From Prosthecomicrobium pneumaticum (GTDB lineage: Bacteria > Pseudomonadota > Alphaproteobacteria > Rhizobiales > Kaistiaceae): 64,000 bases of DNA. Location of the stretch: NCBI RefSeq assembly GCF_014199915.1, contig NZ_JACHOO010000012.1, positions 1 through 64,000 of the forward strand, in the 5' to 3' direction. The translations under genes and the position numbers were made by a program. The notes under the pieces are model-generated. The model worked only from the letters and a program-made list of their open reading frames with translations. It made no database searches and was not told the origin of the DNA. Below, piece by piece: positions 55,050 to 63,889 of the stretch (within the stretch, counting starts at the first letter, position 1; the number at the start of each line of letters is the position of its first letter).

Positions 55050-57371
55050 ATGAACGACATGACCCCGCTTCGCGAGAACGCTCCGCGGAAATACGGCCTC
55101 GGGGCCAGCGTCAAGCGCAAGGAAGACCTGCCGCTGATCACCGGTCACGGCTTCTATACCGGCGACTACACCCCCGCCGGCACGCTGCACGCCTTCGTGC
55201 TCCGCTCCTCGATGGCGCATGCCCGGATCGCGCTCTCCGGGCTCGACGAGGCCCGTGCGGCGGAAGGCGTCCGCCTCGTGCTGACCGGCGCGGATGTCGC
55301 CGACTATGCCGGCCCGCCGGCGAAGGTGGTGCCGACGAGCGCCGACGGCACGCCGGCCAGGGTGCCGGCCCGTCCGCTCCTCTGCCGCGACACGGTCCGC
55401 CATGTCGGCGATCCGATCGCCTTCATCGTCGCCGAGACGCTCGATGCCGCGAAGGCCGCCGCCGAGCTGATCGGCGTCGATTACGACGCGCTGCCGGCGG
55501 TCACCGATGGCCGGGCCGCGCTCGGCCCCGATGCGCCGATCGTCCATCCCGAACTCGGCACCAATCTCGCCTTCACCCACAAGCTCGGCGATGCCGCCGC
55601 GACCGACGCCGCCTTCGCGCGCGCCGCGCGCGTGGTGTCGATCGACATCGTCAACCAACGCCTCGTCGCCAATTACATGGAGACGCGCGGCGTCGTGGCG
55701 GAATACGACGCCGGCACGGGCCGCTGGACGCTCACCATGGGCACGCAGGGCGGCCATGGCATGCGCGACATCATCGCGAAGAGCATCCTGAAGGTCGATC
55801 CGAAGCGGATCCGCGTCGTGACGCCGGAAGTGGGCGGCGGCTTCGGCACCAAGGCCTTCGTCTACCAGGAGTATCCGCTCGCCGCGATCGCCGCGGAGAA
55901 GATCGGCGCGCCGGTGAAATGGCTCGCCGACCGCTCCGAGCACTATCAGGTCGACGCGCACGGCCGCGACAATCTGACGAAGGCGGAGATCGCCCTCGAT
56001 GCCGACGGCCGCTTCCTCGCCATCCGCGTCGATCTCGTCTCCAATCTCGGCGCCTACATGTCGCAGTTCGGCGGCGACATCGCGATCGGCGGCGTCACCA
56101 TGACGACCGGCCTCTACGACATCCCGGCGATGGATGTGACGGTGCGCGGCGTCTATACGACGACGGTTCCCGTCGACGCCTATCGCGGCGCCGGCCGGCC
56201 GGAGGCCGCCTATCTGATCGAGCGGCTGGCCGACAAATGCGGCCGCGAGACCGGCCTCGGCCCGGTCGAGATCCGCAAGCGCAACTTCATCCGCCCCGAG
56301 CAGCTGCCCTACACGACGCAGGGCGGCCGGATGTACGACACCGGCGACTTCGCCGGCCATCTCGCGCGCAATCTCGAGAAGGTCGATTATGACGGCTTCC
56401 CGGCCCGCTTCGAGGCGGCGCGCGCCGCCGGCAAGATCCGCGGCCTCGGCATCGCCACCTATGTCGAGGCCTGCGCCTTCCCGGGCTCGGAGCCGGCGAC
56501 CGTCACGCTCAACGCGAACGGCTCGGTGACGCTGCTGATCGGCACGCAGACCAACGGCCAGGGCCACGCGACCGCCTATTCGCAGTTCATCGCCGGCACG
56601 CTCGGCATCGAGATCGAGCAGATCGAGGTGATCCAGGGCGACACCGACAAGGTGCCGACCGGCGAGGGCACCGGCGGCTCGCGCTCGATCCCGCTCGGCG
56701 CCGTCTCGGTCGACCGGGCGGCGAAGACGCTCGCCGAGCAGCTGAAGGAGCTCGCGTCCGAGGAGCTCGAGGCGGCGATCGCCGATCTCGAACTGTCGGG
56801 CGGCGCGGTCCGCGTCGCCGGCACGGATCAGTCGGTCCCGCTCGCCGCGCTCGCCGAGAAGGCGGCCGACAAGGCGAAGCTGACGGCGGTCGGCGAGTTC
56901 GTGCAGGACGAGTGCACCTATCCGAACGGCACCCACATCGCCGAGATCGAGATCGATCCCGAGACCGGCGAGACGAAGATTGTCGACTATTCGGTGGTCG
57001 ACGATTTCGGCGTCACGGTGAACCCGATCCTGCTCGCCGGCCAGCTGCATGGCGGCGTGGCGCAGGGCATCGGCCAGGCGCTGCTCGAGGAGACGGTCTA
57101 CGATCCGGACGGCCAGCTCCTGACGGCGACCTTCCTCGACTATTGCGTGCCGCGCGCCGACAACCTGCCGCCCTTCCGCTTCGAGACCCGCAACGTGCCC
57201 TCGACGACCAATGCGATGGGCATCAAGGGCGCGGGCGAGGCGGGCACGATCGGCGCCACGCCGGCGGTGATGAACGCCGTCGTCGACGCTCTGATCCGCG
57301 CCGGCTATACCGGCCACTTCGACATGCCGGCGACGCCGCAGAAGGTCTGGGCGGCGCTCAACGGGGCCTGA
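55050..57371 (+). CDS. Orphan molybdopterin-binding large subunit (xanthine dehydrogenase/CoxL family)
   Basis: 773 aa. It has an N-terminal aldehyde oxidase/xanthine dehydrogenase a/b hammerhead and then the Mo-binding domain: PEVGGGFGTKAFVYQEYP, AYRGAGRPEA, NGQGHATAYSQF and GIKGAGEAGTIGATPAVMNA, with the catalytic Glu in GAGEAG. The AYRGAGR loop is of form II type, lacking the Cys of true CO dehydrogenase (AYRCSFR). Usually a CoxM (FAD) and CoxS (2Fe-2S) subunit are encoded alongside; neither is here. Substrate unknown. Confidence 0.9.
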   Translation: MNDMTPLRENAPRKYGLGASVKRKEDLPLITGHGFYTGDYTPAGTLHAFVLRSSMAHARIALSGLDEARAAEGVRLVLTGADVADYAGPPAKVVPTSADGTPARVPARPLLCRDTVRHVGDPIAFIVAETLDAAKAAAELIGVDYDALPAVTDGRAALGPDAPIVHPELGTNLAFTHKLGDAAATDAAFARAARVVSIDIVNQRLVANYMETRGVVAEYDAGTGRWTLTMGTQGGHGMRDIIAKSILKVDPKRIRVVTPEVGGGFGTKAFVYQEYPLAAIAAEKIGAPVKWLADRSEHYQVDAHGRDNLTKAEIALDADGRFLAIRVDLVSNLGAYMSQFGGDIAIGGVTMTTGLYDIPAMDVTVRGVYTTTVPVDAYRGAGRPEAAYLIERLADKCGRETGLGPVEIRKRNFIRPEQLPYTTQGGRMYDTGDFAGHLARNLEKVDYDGFPARFEAARAAGKIRGLGIATYVEACAFPGSEPATVTLNANGSVTLLIGTQTNGQGHATAYSQFIAGTLGIEIEQIEVIQGDTDKVPTGEGTGGSRSIPLGAVSVDRAAKTLAEQLKELASEELEAAIADLELSGGAVRVAGTDQSVPLAALAEKAADKAKLTAVGEFVQDECTYPNGTHIAEIEIDPETGETKIVDYSVVDDFGVTVNPILLAGQLHGGVAQGIGQALLEETVYDPDGQLLTATFLDYCVPRADNLPPFRFETRNVPSTTNAMGIKGAGEAGTIGATPAVMNAVVDALIRAGYTGHFDMPATPQKVWAALNGA

Positions 57372-57444
57372 GGCGGCTGCCGCCCGGCGGCCGCGCACGA
57401 CAAGCGAGCGAAGACGCCGGACGTCGCGATGCGTCCGGCGAGAC

Positions 57445-58398
57445 ATGATGGACATGACCGTGAGCGGCCGGCCCTTCACCGGGGTCGCGCTGAAGATCAT
57501 CTCGACCGTCGCCTTCGCCGGCATGGCGACGCTCATCAAATATGTGGCCGACCGCTATCCGGCGGGTGAGGTCGCCTTCTTCCGCTCCGCCTTCGCGCTC
57601 ATTCCCGTCCTGATCTGGGCCGCCTGGCTCGGCGATTTCCCGACCGTCTTCCGCACCCCCCGGCTCGGCGGCCATCTCTTGCGCTCGATCGCCGGCGGCG
57701 CGTCGATGTTCTTCGGCTTCACAGCGCTCGCGCTGCTGCCGCTCTCCGACGCCACGGCGATCGGCTATGCCTCGCCGCTGCTCACCGTCGTCTTCGCCGC
57801 CCTGCTGCTCGGCGAGCGGATCTGGATCTATCGCTGGTCGGCGGTGATCGTCGGCCTCCTCGGCGTGATGGTCATCCTCTCCGACTATATCGCGCCGACG
57901 CCCGGCGCCCCGCCGCGCAGCCTCGTCGGCGCCGGCGCCTCGCTCGTCGGGGCTCTCCTCGGCGCGCTCGCCGCGACGCAGACCCGGCGGCTGACCCGGA
58001 TCGAGCCGACCGATACGATCGTCGTCTATTTCTCGCTCTTCACCGCGCTCTTCATGCTCGCCACCAGCCCCTTCGGCTGGGTGATGCCGGCGCCGGTCGA
58101 CTGGCTGTTCCTCGTCGGCTGCGGCATATGCGGCGGGCTCGGCCAGGTGCTCCTCACGCTCAGCTATCGCTATGGCGACGCCTCGCTGATCGCCCCCTTC
58201 GAATATGTCTCGATGATCTGGGCGGTGATCATCAGCGTCTTCCTCTTCGATTACGTGCCGACGCTCACCGTGCTGATCGGCTCGGCGATCGTCATTGCCG
58301 CGGGCCTGTTCGTGATCTATCGCGAACACAGGCTCGGCATCGAGCGGCGCAAGTCGAAGCAGGCGCAGACGCCGACGAGCGGCCTCGGCCCGCAATAG
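57445..58398 (+). CDS. DMT-family (EamA) membrane transporter
   Basis: 317 aa with ten hydrophobic helices in two EamA repeats (first about 12-145, second about 155-300). Typical EamA pattern: VALKIISTVAFAGMATLIKYVAD ... FFRSAFALIPVLIWAAWL; and the second repeat's GQVLLTLSYRYGDASLIAPFEYVSMIWAV. Export of a metabolite is likely; the substrate is unknown. The gene ends 10 bases before thiD. Confidence 0.9.
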   Translation: MMDMTVSGRPFTGVALKIISTVAFAGMATLIKYVADRYPAGEVAFFRSAFALIPVLIWAAWLGDFPTVFRTPRLGGHLLRSIAGGASMFFGFTALALLPLSDATAIGYASPLLTVVFAALLLGERIWIYRWSAVIVGLLGVMVILSDYIAPTPGAPPRSLVGAGASLVGALLGALAATQTRRLTRIEPTDTIVVYFSLFTALFMLATSPFGWVMPAPVDWLFLVGCGICGGLGQVLLTLSYRYGDASLIAPFEYVSMIWAVIISVFLFDYVPTLTVLIGSAIVIAAGLFVIYREHRLGIERRKSKQAQTPTSGLGPQ

Positions 58399-58408
58399 GA
58401 GGGTTCCC

Positions 58409-59206
58409 GTGACGCCCATCGCCCTCACCATCGCCGGCACCGACCCCTCGGGCGGCGCCGGCATCCAGGCGGACCTGAAGACCTTCGCCGCGCTCGGCGT
58501 CTACGGCGCCTCGGTGATCACCGCGCTCGTCGCGCAGAACACGCGAGGCGTGCGCGCCATCCACGACGTGCCGCCCGATTTCATCGCCGCCGAGATCGAT
58601 TCGGTGTTCGACGATCTGACCGTCGCCGCGGTGAAGATCGGCATGCTGTCGCGTCCCGCGGTGATCGCCACCGTGGTCGACGGCCTCGCCCGGCACGGTG
58701 CGACGAAGATCGTCGTCGATCCGGTGATGGTGGCGCAGTCGGGCGACCGGCTGCTGGTGCCCGAGGCGGTCGAGGCGCTCCGCACGCTCCTGCTGCCGCG
58801 GGCGACGGTGATCACGCCGAACCTCCCCGAGGCGGCGGTGTTGCTCGATGCGGCGCCGGCCGAGAGCGAGGCGGAGATGCGGGCGCAGGGCGAGCGGCTG
58901 CTCGCGCTCGGGCCGCAGGCCGTGCTCGTCAAGGGCGGCCACGGCACGGGCGCGGAGAGCGTCGACCTCCTCGTCACGGCGTCGGGCGTGCACCGCTTCA
59001 CGGCGCCCCGCATCGCGACGAGAAACACGCACGGCACCGGCTGCACGCTCTCCTCGGCGATCGCCGCCGGCCTCGCGCGGGGCCTCGATCTCGACACGGC
59101 GGTCGGCGCGGCGAAGGACTATCTGACGGCCGCCCTTTCTGCCGCCGACCGCCTGACGATCGGCAAGGGCCACGGCCCGGTGCACCACAATTTCGCGCAG
59201 TGGTGA
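58409..59206 (+). CDS. thiD: Hydroxymethylpyrimidine (phosphate) kinase
   Basis: 265 aa. It phosphorylates HMP and HMP phosphate in thiamine synthesis. Motifs are LTIAGTDPSGGAGIQADLKTF, KIGMLS, VVDPVMVAQSGDRLL, the ATP-binding KGGHGTG and NTHGTGCTLSSAIAAGLARG, with the catalytic Cys/Asp region intact. GTG start with AGGAGGG 8 bases upstream. It probably shares a transcript with the DMT transporter before it. Confidence 0.95.
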   Translation: MTPIALTIAGTDPSGGAGIQADLKTFAALGVYGASVITALVAQNTRGVRAIHDVPPDFIAAEIDSVFDDLTVAAVKIGMLSRPAVIATVVDGLARHGATKIVVDPVMVAQSGDRLLVPEAVEALRTLLLPRATVITPNLPEAAVLLDAAPAESEAEMRAQGERLLALGPQAVLVKGGHGTGAESVDLLVTASGVHRFTAPRIATRNTHGTGCTLSSAIAAGLARGLDLDTAVGAAKDYLTAALSAADRLTIGKGHGPVHHNFAQW

Positions 59207-59208
59207 GG

Positions 59209-59770
59209 CCCCCTCTCCCGCCATGCGGGAGAGGGCTTCCGGCCTTGGCGTCGCAGGGAGCGCAAGCGACCGAGACGGTTAGGCCGGAAGGGTGAGGGTG
59301 CTCTGCGGCAACCAAGAGAAGGCCCTCACCCCGACCCTCTCCCGCGGAGCGGGAGAGGGGGAACCCTGCCGTGGCGCTGGCTCCTTCCGCCGTCCGCCGT
59401 CCGCGCGACGGCTGGGAGCGCCGGCCACCTTCCGTCGACCAACTTCCGCCCAACGGCGCCGCCCCCTCTCCCGCTCGCGGGAGAGGGCTTCCGGCCTTGG
59501 CGTCGCAGGGAGCGCAAGCGACCGAGACGGTTAGGCCGGAAGGGTGAGGGTGCTCTTCTGCGGCGACCAAGAGAAGGCCCTCACCCCGGCCCTCTCCCGC
59601 GGGGCGGGAGAGGGGGAGCCCCGGCGGTGCGCTCGTTCTCCCCGCGCATGCTCGGTCGCAGGTCTGCGCGGCGGGTGCCGCCCCCCTCTCCCGCGAGCGA
59701 AGTCGGCTGTTGCCGACTTCGCCTTTGCCGCAATCGGCTCGGCAACAGCCGAGCCGAGGCGGGAGAGGGG
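59209..59770. repeat. REP-like hairpin cluster between thiD and the FAH-family gene
   Basis: At least five cores: several CCCTCTCCCGC/GCGGGAGAGGG hairpins, two copies of an inner hairpin TTCCGGCCT / AGGCCGGAA with the sequence GGCGTCGCAGGGAGCGCAAGCGACCGAGACGG between, and the long palindrome pair GAAGTCGGC-TGTTG-CCGACTTC plus GGCTCGGC-AACA-GCCGAGCC. The segment TTCTCCCCGCGCATGCTCGGT (59636) matches one at 9513. No gene in 59207-59869. Confidence 0.85.
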
Positions 59771-59869
59771 GAACCCGGCCGTCGCGCTCCTCGCGCGCAC
59801 CGGCTCCCCCCGAAAACAAACGGCGGAGCCAGGAGGCCCCGCCGTGAGAAACCCCGCGGCCGTGACGGC

Positions 59870-60718
59870 TCAGCCGCTATAGGCGACGAAGTTCTGCTGC
59901 TGGTCGCCGAGGCCGGCGATGCCGAGCTTCACGACCTCGCCGCCCTTCAGATAGCGCGGCGGCTTCATGCCCATGCCGACGCCCGGCGGCGTGCCGGTGG
60001 TGATCACGTCGCCCGGATCGAGCCGCATGAAATGGCTCGTATAGGAGACGAGCTGCGCCACGTCGAAGATCATCGTCTTCGTATTGCCGGTCTGGCAGCG
60101 GACGCCGTCGACATCGAGATACATGTCGAGGTTCTGCACGTCGGCGATCTCGTCGCGGGTGACGAGCCAGGGGCCGAGCGGGCCGAAGGTCGGGCAGCCC
60201 TTGCCCTTCGTCCACTGGCCGCCGCGCTCGGTCTGGAAATGCCGCTCGGAGACGTCGTTGCAGACCGCATAGCCGGCGACATAGTCGAGCGCCTCGTGCG
60301 CCGCGACATAGCTCGCCGGCTTGCCGATGACGACGGCGAGCTCGACTTCCCAGTCCGTCTTCGCCGAGCCCTTCGGGATGACCACGGTGTCATAGGGGCC
60401 GTGCAGGCAGTTCGGCGCCTTGTTGAAGATGATCGGCTCGGCCGGGATCGGCGAGCCGGTCTCGTGCGCGTGGTCGACATAATTGAGGCCGATGGCGATG
60501 AAATTGCCGACGCGCTTCAGGATCGGGCCGATGCGCACGCCGGCCTCGACCGCCGGCAGGCTCGACGGGTCGATGCCGGCGACGGTCTCGATCGCCCCGG
60601 CGGCGAGCGTCTCGGGCGTGAAATCGGCGATGACGCCGGAGAGATCGCGGATCGTGCCGTCCTTGTCGAGCATGCCCGGCTTCTCGGCGCCCGGCGCGCC
60701 GAAGCGCAAGAGCTTCAT
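59870..60718 (-). CDS. Fumarylacetoacetate hydrolase-family protein
   Basis: 282 aa. It matches the FAH family with the conserved metal site (GLNYVDHAHETG, FNKAPNCLHGP, DWEVELAVVIGK with E-x-E, GYAVCNDVSERHFQTERGGQWTKGKG, DPGDVITTGTPPGVGMG). Members cleave carbon-carbon bonds of 2,4-diketo acids and related sugar acids; the substrate here is unknown. ATG 60718 with CGGGAGAC upstream. Next on the same strand is an SDR gene 700 bases upstream, with a toxin-antitoxin pair between. Confidence 0.88.
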   Translation of the reverse strand: MKLLRFGAPGAEKPGMLDKDGTIRDLSGVIADFTPETLAAGAIETVAGIDPSSLPAVEAGVRIGPILKRVGNFIAIGLNYVDHAHETGSPIPAEPIIFNKAPNCLHGPYDTVVIPKGSAKTDWEVELAVVIGKPASYVAAHEALDYVAGYAVCNDVSERHFQTERGGQWTKGKGCPTFGPLGPWLVTRDEIADVQNLDMYLDVDGVRCQTGNTKTMIFDVAQLVSYTSHFMRLDPGDVITTGTPPGVGMGMKPPRYLKGGEVVKLGIAGLGDQQQNFVAYSG

Positions 60719-60855
60719 TATAATAGTCTCCCGTTATTGGCCGGCGGATATTGGTCGAGCGACCGCGCCTTCGCAAGCACGGACCGCCGCCGACTTTCGC
60801 CGGTCCGGCAACGCTGTCGTGCGATCGCCGAGGCGGTGGCCGGATTGCGCCGGAT

Positions 60856-60872
60856 GGGCTACATTGTAGCCC
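60856..60872. promoter_or_regulatory. Operator of the RelB/YafQ pair
   Basis: Perfect 17-bp palindrome GGGCTACA-T-TGTAGCCC, ending 16 bases before the antitoxin ATG and adjacent to its ribosome site AAAAGGAG. Such sites bind antitoxin/toxin complexes to repress the operon. Confidence 0.7.
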
Positions 60873-60887
60873 AAAAGGAGAAGTCCT

Positions 60888-61151
60888 ATGGCTGCCAACG
60901 CCGTGGTGCGCGCGCGGGTGAACGAACAGATCCGGGATGACGCCGCCGCCATTCTCGAGGCGGCGGGTCTGACCGTGTCGGACGCCGTGCGGATGATGCT
61001 CGTCCGGACGGTCGCGGAAGGGGCGTTGCCGTTCGATCCGCTGGTGCCGAACAAGGAGACGGTCGAAGCGATGAAGGCGGCGCGGCGGGGCGACGTGAAG
61101 ACCGTCGGCGGGCCCGCTGGGCTGCTGGCCGACCTCGATGCGGACGATTAG
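60888..61151 (+). CDS. RelB/DinJ-family antitoxin
   Basis: 87 aa. Ribbon-helix-helix N-terminus (VVRARVNEQIRDDAAAILEAAGLTVSDAVRMMLVRTVAEGALPFDPLVPN) matching RelB/DinJ; the C-terminus is acidic and would bind the toxin. The strong ribosome site AAAAGGAGAAG and an adjoining palindromic operator suggest self-repression. Overlaps the toxin gene by 14 bases. Confidence 0.9.
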   Translation: MAANAVVRARVNEQIRDDAAAILEAAGLTVSDAVRMMLVRTVAEGALPFDPLVPNKETVEAMKAARRGDVKTVGGPAGLLADLDADD

Positions 61152-61419
61152 GCGCACCGCGCGCTTCAAGAAGGACTACCGGCGCGAGCGCCGCGGCCGT
61201 TACGCCGCGACGCTCGATGAAGACCTCGTTGCCGTCGTCACGATTCTCGTGTCGGATCAGCCCCTGCCGGCGCGTTGTCGCGACCACGCGCTCTCGGGGG
61301 AGTGGCGCGATCACCGCGACTGCCACATCCATCCCGACCTCGTGCTGATCTACCGGAAGCCCGATTCCGAGTTTCTCGATCTCGTCCGGCTGGGCTCGCA
61401 CAGCGCCCTCAGCCTTTGA
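61138..61419 (+). CDS. YafQ/RelE-family mRNA interferase toxin
   Basis: 93 aa. Fold family RelE/YafQ: RTIRRTARFKKDYRRERRGRY at the start, then LPARCRDHALSGEWRDHRDCHIHPDLVLIYRKPDSEFLDLVRLGSHSAL. The His residues and the LIYRK-type strand match YafQ, which cleaves mRNA on ribosomes. Overlaps the antitoxin gene by 14 bases. Confidence 0.9.
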   Translation: MRTIRRTARFKKDYRRERRGRYAATLDEDLVAVVTILVSDQPLPARCRDHALSGEWRDHRDCHIHPDLVLIYRKPDSEFLDLVRLGSHSALSL

Positions 61420-61422
61420 GCC

Positions 61423-62202
61423 TCAGAAATTGGTCCGGATCAGGCCGCCGTCGAGCAGGAAGGACTGGCCGGTGATGTAGGCTGCGTGGACCGAGCAGAG
61501 GAAGGCGCAGACCTTGCCGAACTCCTCGGGCGTGCCGAGCCGGCCGGCCGGGATCGCCGCGATCTCGCGCCGCTTCGCTTCCTCGACCGAGACGCCGGCC
61601 TCCTTGGCGGCGCGGGCGAAGCCGCCCACCAGCCGGTCGGTGTCGAACTTGCCGGGCAGCAGATGGTTGATCGTCACGCCCTTCTGCGCGACGTCGCGGG
61701 CGACGCCGCCGAGAAAGGCGGTGAGGCCGGCGCGGGCGCCCGAGGAGAGGTCGAGGCCCGAGATCGGCGCCTTCACCGAGCTCGACGTGATGTTGACGAT
61801 GCGGCCGAAGCCCCGTTCGCTCATCGGCCCGATCACCTTCTGGATCAGCTCGATCGGCGTGATCATGTTGCCGACGACGCCGGCGATCATCGCGGCGCGG
61901 TCGAGCTGGTCGTAGTCCTTGCGCGGCGGCCCGCCATTGTTGTTGACGAGGATGTCGGGGTCGGGGCAGGCGGCGAGGAGCGTCGCCTGGCCTTCCGGGG
62001 TCGAGACGTCGGCGACCACCGGCGTCACCGTGACGCCGAACCGCCTGGCGAGATCGGCCGCCGTCGCCTCGAGCACGTGCACGTCGCGGCCATTGATCAC
62101 CAGATCGCAGCCGGCTTCGGCGAGCGCCTCGGCACAGCCCCTGCCGAGCCCGCGGCTCGACGCGCAGATGATGGCCTTGCGGCCGGCGATCCCGAGATCC
62201 AT
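61423..62202 (-). CDS. SDR-family oxidoreductase with replaced catalytic residues
   Basis: 259 aa. The Rossmann fold with CASSRGLGRG and VTPVVADVS/NNNGGPP is clear, and the C-terminus has the SGAR...FLLDGGLIRTNF pattern. In classical SDRs the active site is Y-x3-K; here the matching segment is [16 protein letters not shown], so Tyr is Leu and Lys is Arg. A known branch annotated as 3-oxoacyl-ACP reductase-like shares this change. Function therefore uncertain. Confidence 0.87.
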   Translation of the reverse strand: MDLGIAGRKAIICASSRGLGRGCAEALAEAGCDLVINGRDVHVLEATAADLARRFGVTVTPVVADVSTPEGQATLLAACPDPDILVNNNGGPPRKDYDQLDRAAMIAGVVGNMITPIELIQKVIGPMSERGFGRIVNITSSSVKAPISGLDLSSGARAGLTAFLGGVARDVAQKGVTINHLLPGKFDTDRLVGGFARAAKEAGVSVEEAKRREIAAIPAGRLGTPEEFGKVCAFLCSVHAAYITGQSFLLDGGLIRTNF

Positions 62203-62305
62203 GCGACTCTCCTCGAAGGGGGGAGCGCGACCCTAGCGCCCGCCCGCCCGGCTGAGAACCCGTCGAGGGCGATTCGTTTCCGCGGCGGGTCCGCCGAAAA
62301 ATTAC

Positions 62306-62344
62306 GTCAACCTCATTGACCTATTCATCGGTTGCGCCATGATG
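62306..62344 (+). promoter_or_regulatory. Inverted repeat and -35 box before the LysE gene
   Basis: GTCAA-CCTCA-TTGAC (62306-62320); TTGACC within it has a 17-base spacer to ATGATG, a weak -10 candidate. A regulator site overlapping the promoter is possible. Confidence 0.3.
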
Positions 62345-62367
62345 CGGCCGTCTCACCGGAGGCGGCC

Positions 62368-62961
62368 ATGGAAACCTTCCTGTCGATGCTCGGCTTCGCC
62401 CTCGTGACGACGGCCACGCCCGGCCCGAACAACATGATGGTGATGATCTCGGGAGCCAATTTCGGTCTCCGGCGATCGGTGCCGCACATTCTCGGCATCG
62501 CGGTCGGCTTTCCCGTGATGCTGCTCGGCGTCGGGCTCGGGCTCGGCGCGGTGTTCACGGCCTTTCCGCTGCTCCATGCCGTGCTCAAATATGTCGCCTT
62601 CGCCTGGCTGCTCTACCTCGCCTGGAAGCTCGCCCGTGCCGGCCGGCCGGACGTTTCCGGCGCCGCGGCGGCGAAGCCGCTCTCCTTCCTCGCGGCGGCC
62701 GGTTTCCAATGGGTCAACCCGAAGGCCTGGATGATGGGCCTTTCCGCCGCGACGCTCTATCTGCCGGAAGGGCAGGACCCGCTGCTGCCGCTCGCCGTCC
62801 TCGTCGGCCTCTTCATCCTCGCGACCGCGCCGATCTGCACCGTGTGGTGTCTGTTCGGCACGGCGATCGCCCGCCTGCTCGGAACGCCCGGCCGCATCGC
62901 GGCGTTCAACTGGACGATGGCGGCGCTCCTCGTCGTCTCGATGATCCCGACGCTCTTCTGA
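62368..62961 (+). CDS. LysE-family translocator
   Basis: 197 aa with about five hydrophobic helices. The family signature TATPGPNNMMVMISGANFG is near the N-terminus, as in RhtB-type amino acid exporters. ATG 62368 with GGAGG 6 bases upstream; the frame is open to 62332. Substrate is an amino acid or related compound by family. Confidence 0.9.
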   Translation: METFLSMLGFALVTTATPGPNNMMVMISGANFGLRRSVPHILGIAVGFPVMLLGVGLGLGAVFTAFPLLHAVLKYVAFAWLLYLAWKLARAGRPDVSGAAAAKPLSFLAAAGFQWVNPKAWMMGLSAATLYLPEGQDPLLPLAVLVGLFILATAPICTVWCLFGTAIARLLGTPGRIAAFNWTMAALLVVSMIPTLF

Positions 62962-63052
62962 GCCGTTCGCCCGGCGCCTGTCCGCGCCCGGCCACCTGCC
63001 GCTGCTGTCACAAATCCGTTGCGCGGCTCAGTTAAGCGAGAGTTCCATCGAA

Positions 63053-63889
63053 ATGCGGGCCTCGCGAATCAAGCCCATGTCCAGCGACAGTGAATCTCGC
63101 CACGTCCGCACGCTTTTCCTGTCGGACATCCATCTCGGAACACGCGGCTCGCAGGCCGAGCTGCTGCTCGACTTCCTGCGCGTCTATGATTGCGAGACGA
63201 TCTATCTGGTCGGAGACATTGTCGACGGCTGGCGGCTGAAGCGCGGCTGGTACTGGCCGCAGGCCCATAACGACGTCGTCCAGAAGCTGCTCCGCAAGGC
63301 GCGCAAGGGCGCGCACGTCTATTACATCCCCGGCAATCACGACGAGTTCCTGCGCGATTTCCTCGGCACCCATCTCGGCGGCATCGAGGTGCTCGACCGG
63401 GTCGTGCATACCACGGCCGACGGCAAGCGCATGCTGGTCATCCATGGCGACCAGTTCGACGTCGTGGTGCGCCATGCCCGCTGGCTCGCCTTCCTCGGCG
63501 ACTGGGCCTACAATCTCGCCCTCGCGCTCAACACGCTGGTCAGCCGGGTCCGCCGCCGGCTGGGCTTCGAATACTGGTCGCTGTCGGCCTGGGCGAAGAT
63601 GAAGGTGAAGAACGCCGTCAATTTCATCGGCGCCTTCGAACAGGCGCTCGCCACCGAGGCGAAGCGCGTCGGCGCCGACGGGGTGATCTGCGGCCACATC
63701 CACCATGCGGCGATGCACGACATGCACGGCATCCGCTACGTCAATACGGGCGACTGGGTCGAGAGCTGCACCGCGCTCGTCGAGCATCATGACGGCCGGC
63801 TGGAGATCGTCCGCTGGGCCGAGCTGAAGCGCGCCCGGGCGCTCAAGGCCTCGCTGCCGCCGCCGGCGGCCGACCAGGTCGCGGCATGA
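63053..63889 (+). CDS. Calcineurin-like phosphoesterase, LpxH-type
   Basis: 278 aa. Metal-binding motifs are DIHLG, GDIVDGW, GNHDEFLRD, HGDQFD, and GHIHHAAM with a following HGIRYVNTGDW. It matches proteins annotated as UDP-2,3-diacylglucosamine diphosphatase in Hyphomicrobiales, which would act in lipid A synthesis, but several alphaproteobacteria use the unrelated LpxI, so the role is not certain. The stop overlaps the start of the next gene (ATGA). ATG 63077 is an alternative start. Confidence 0.9.
   Translation: MRASRIKPMSSDSESRHVRTLFLSDIHLGTRGSQAELLLDFLRVYDCETIYLVGDIVDGWRLKRGWYWPQAHNDVVQKLLRKARKGAHVYYIPGNHDEFLRDFLGTHLGGIEVLDRVVHTTADGKRMLVIHGDQFDVVVRHARWLAFLGDWAYNLALALNTLVSRVRRRLGFEYWSLSAWAKMKVKNAVNFIGAFEQALATEAKRVGADGVICGHIHHAAMHDMHGIRYVNTGDWVESCTALVEHHDGRLEIVRWAELKRARALKASLPPPAADQVAA

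Noticed and set aside
60700-60730. TATAAT directly overlapping the ATG of the FAH-family gene on the minus strand.
   Set aside because: A -10 box there would leave no leader at all and has no partner -35 box; a normal ribosome site exists upstream.
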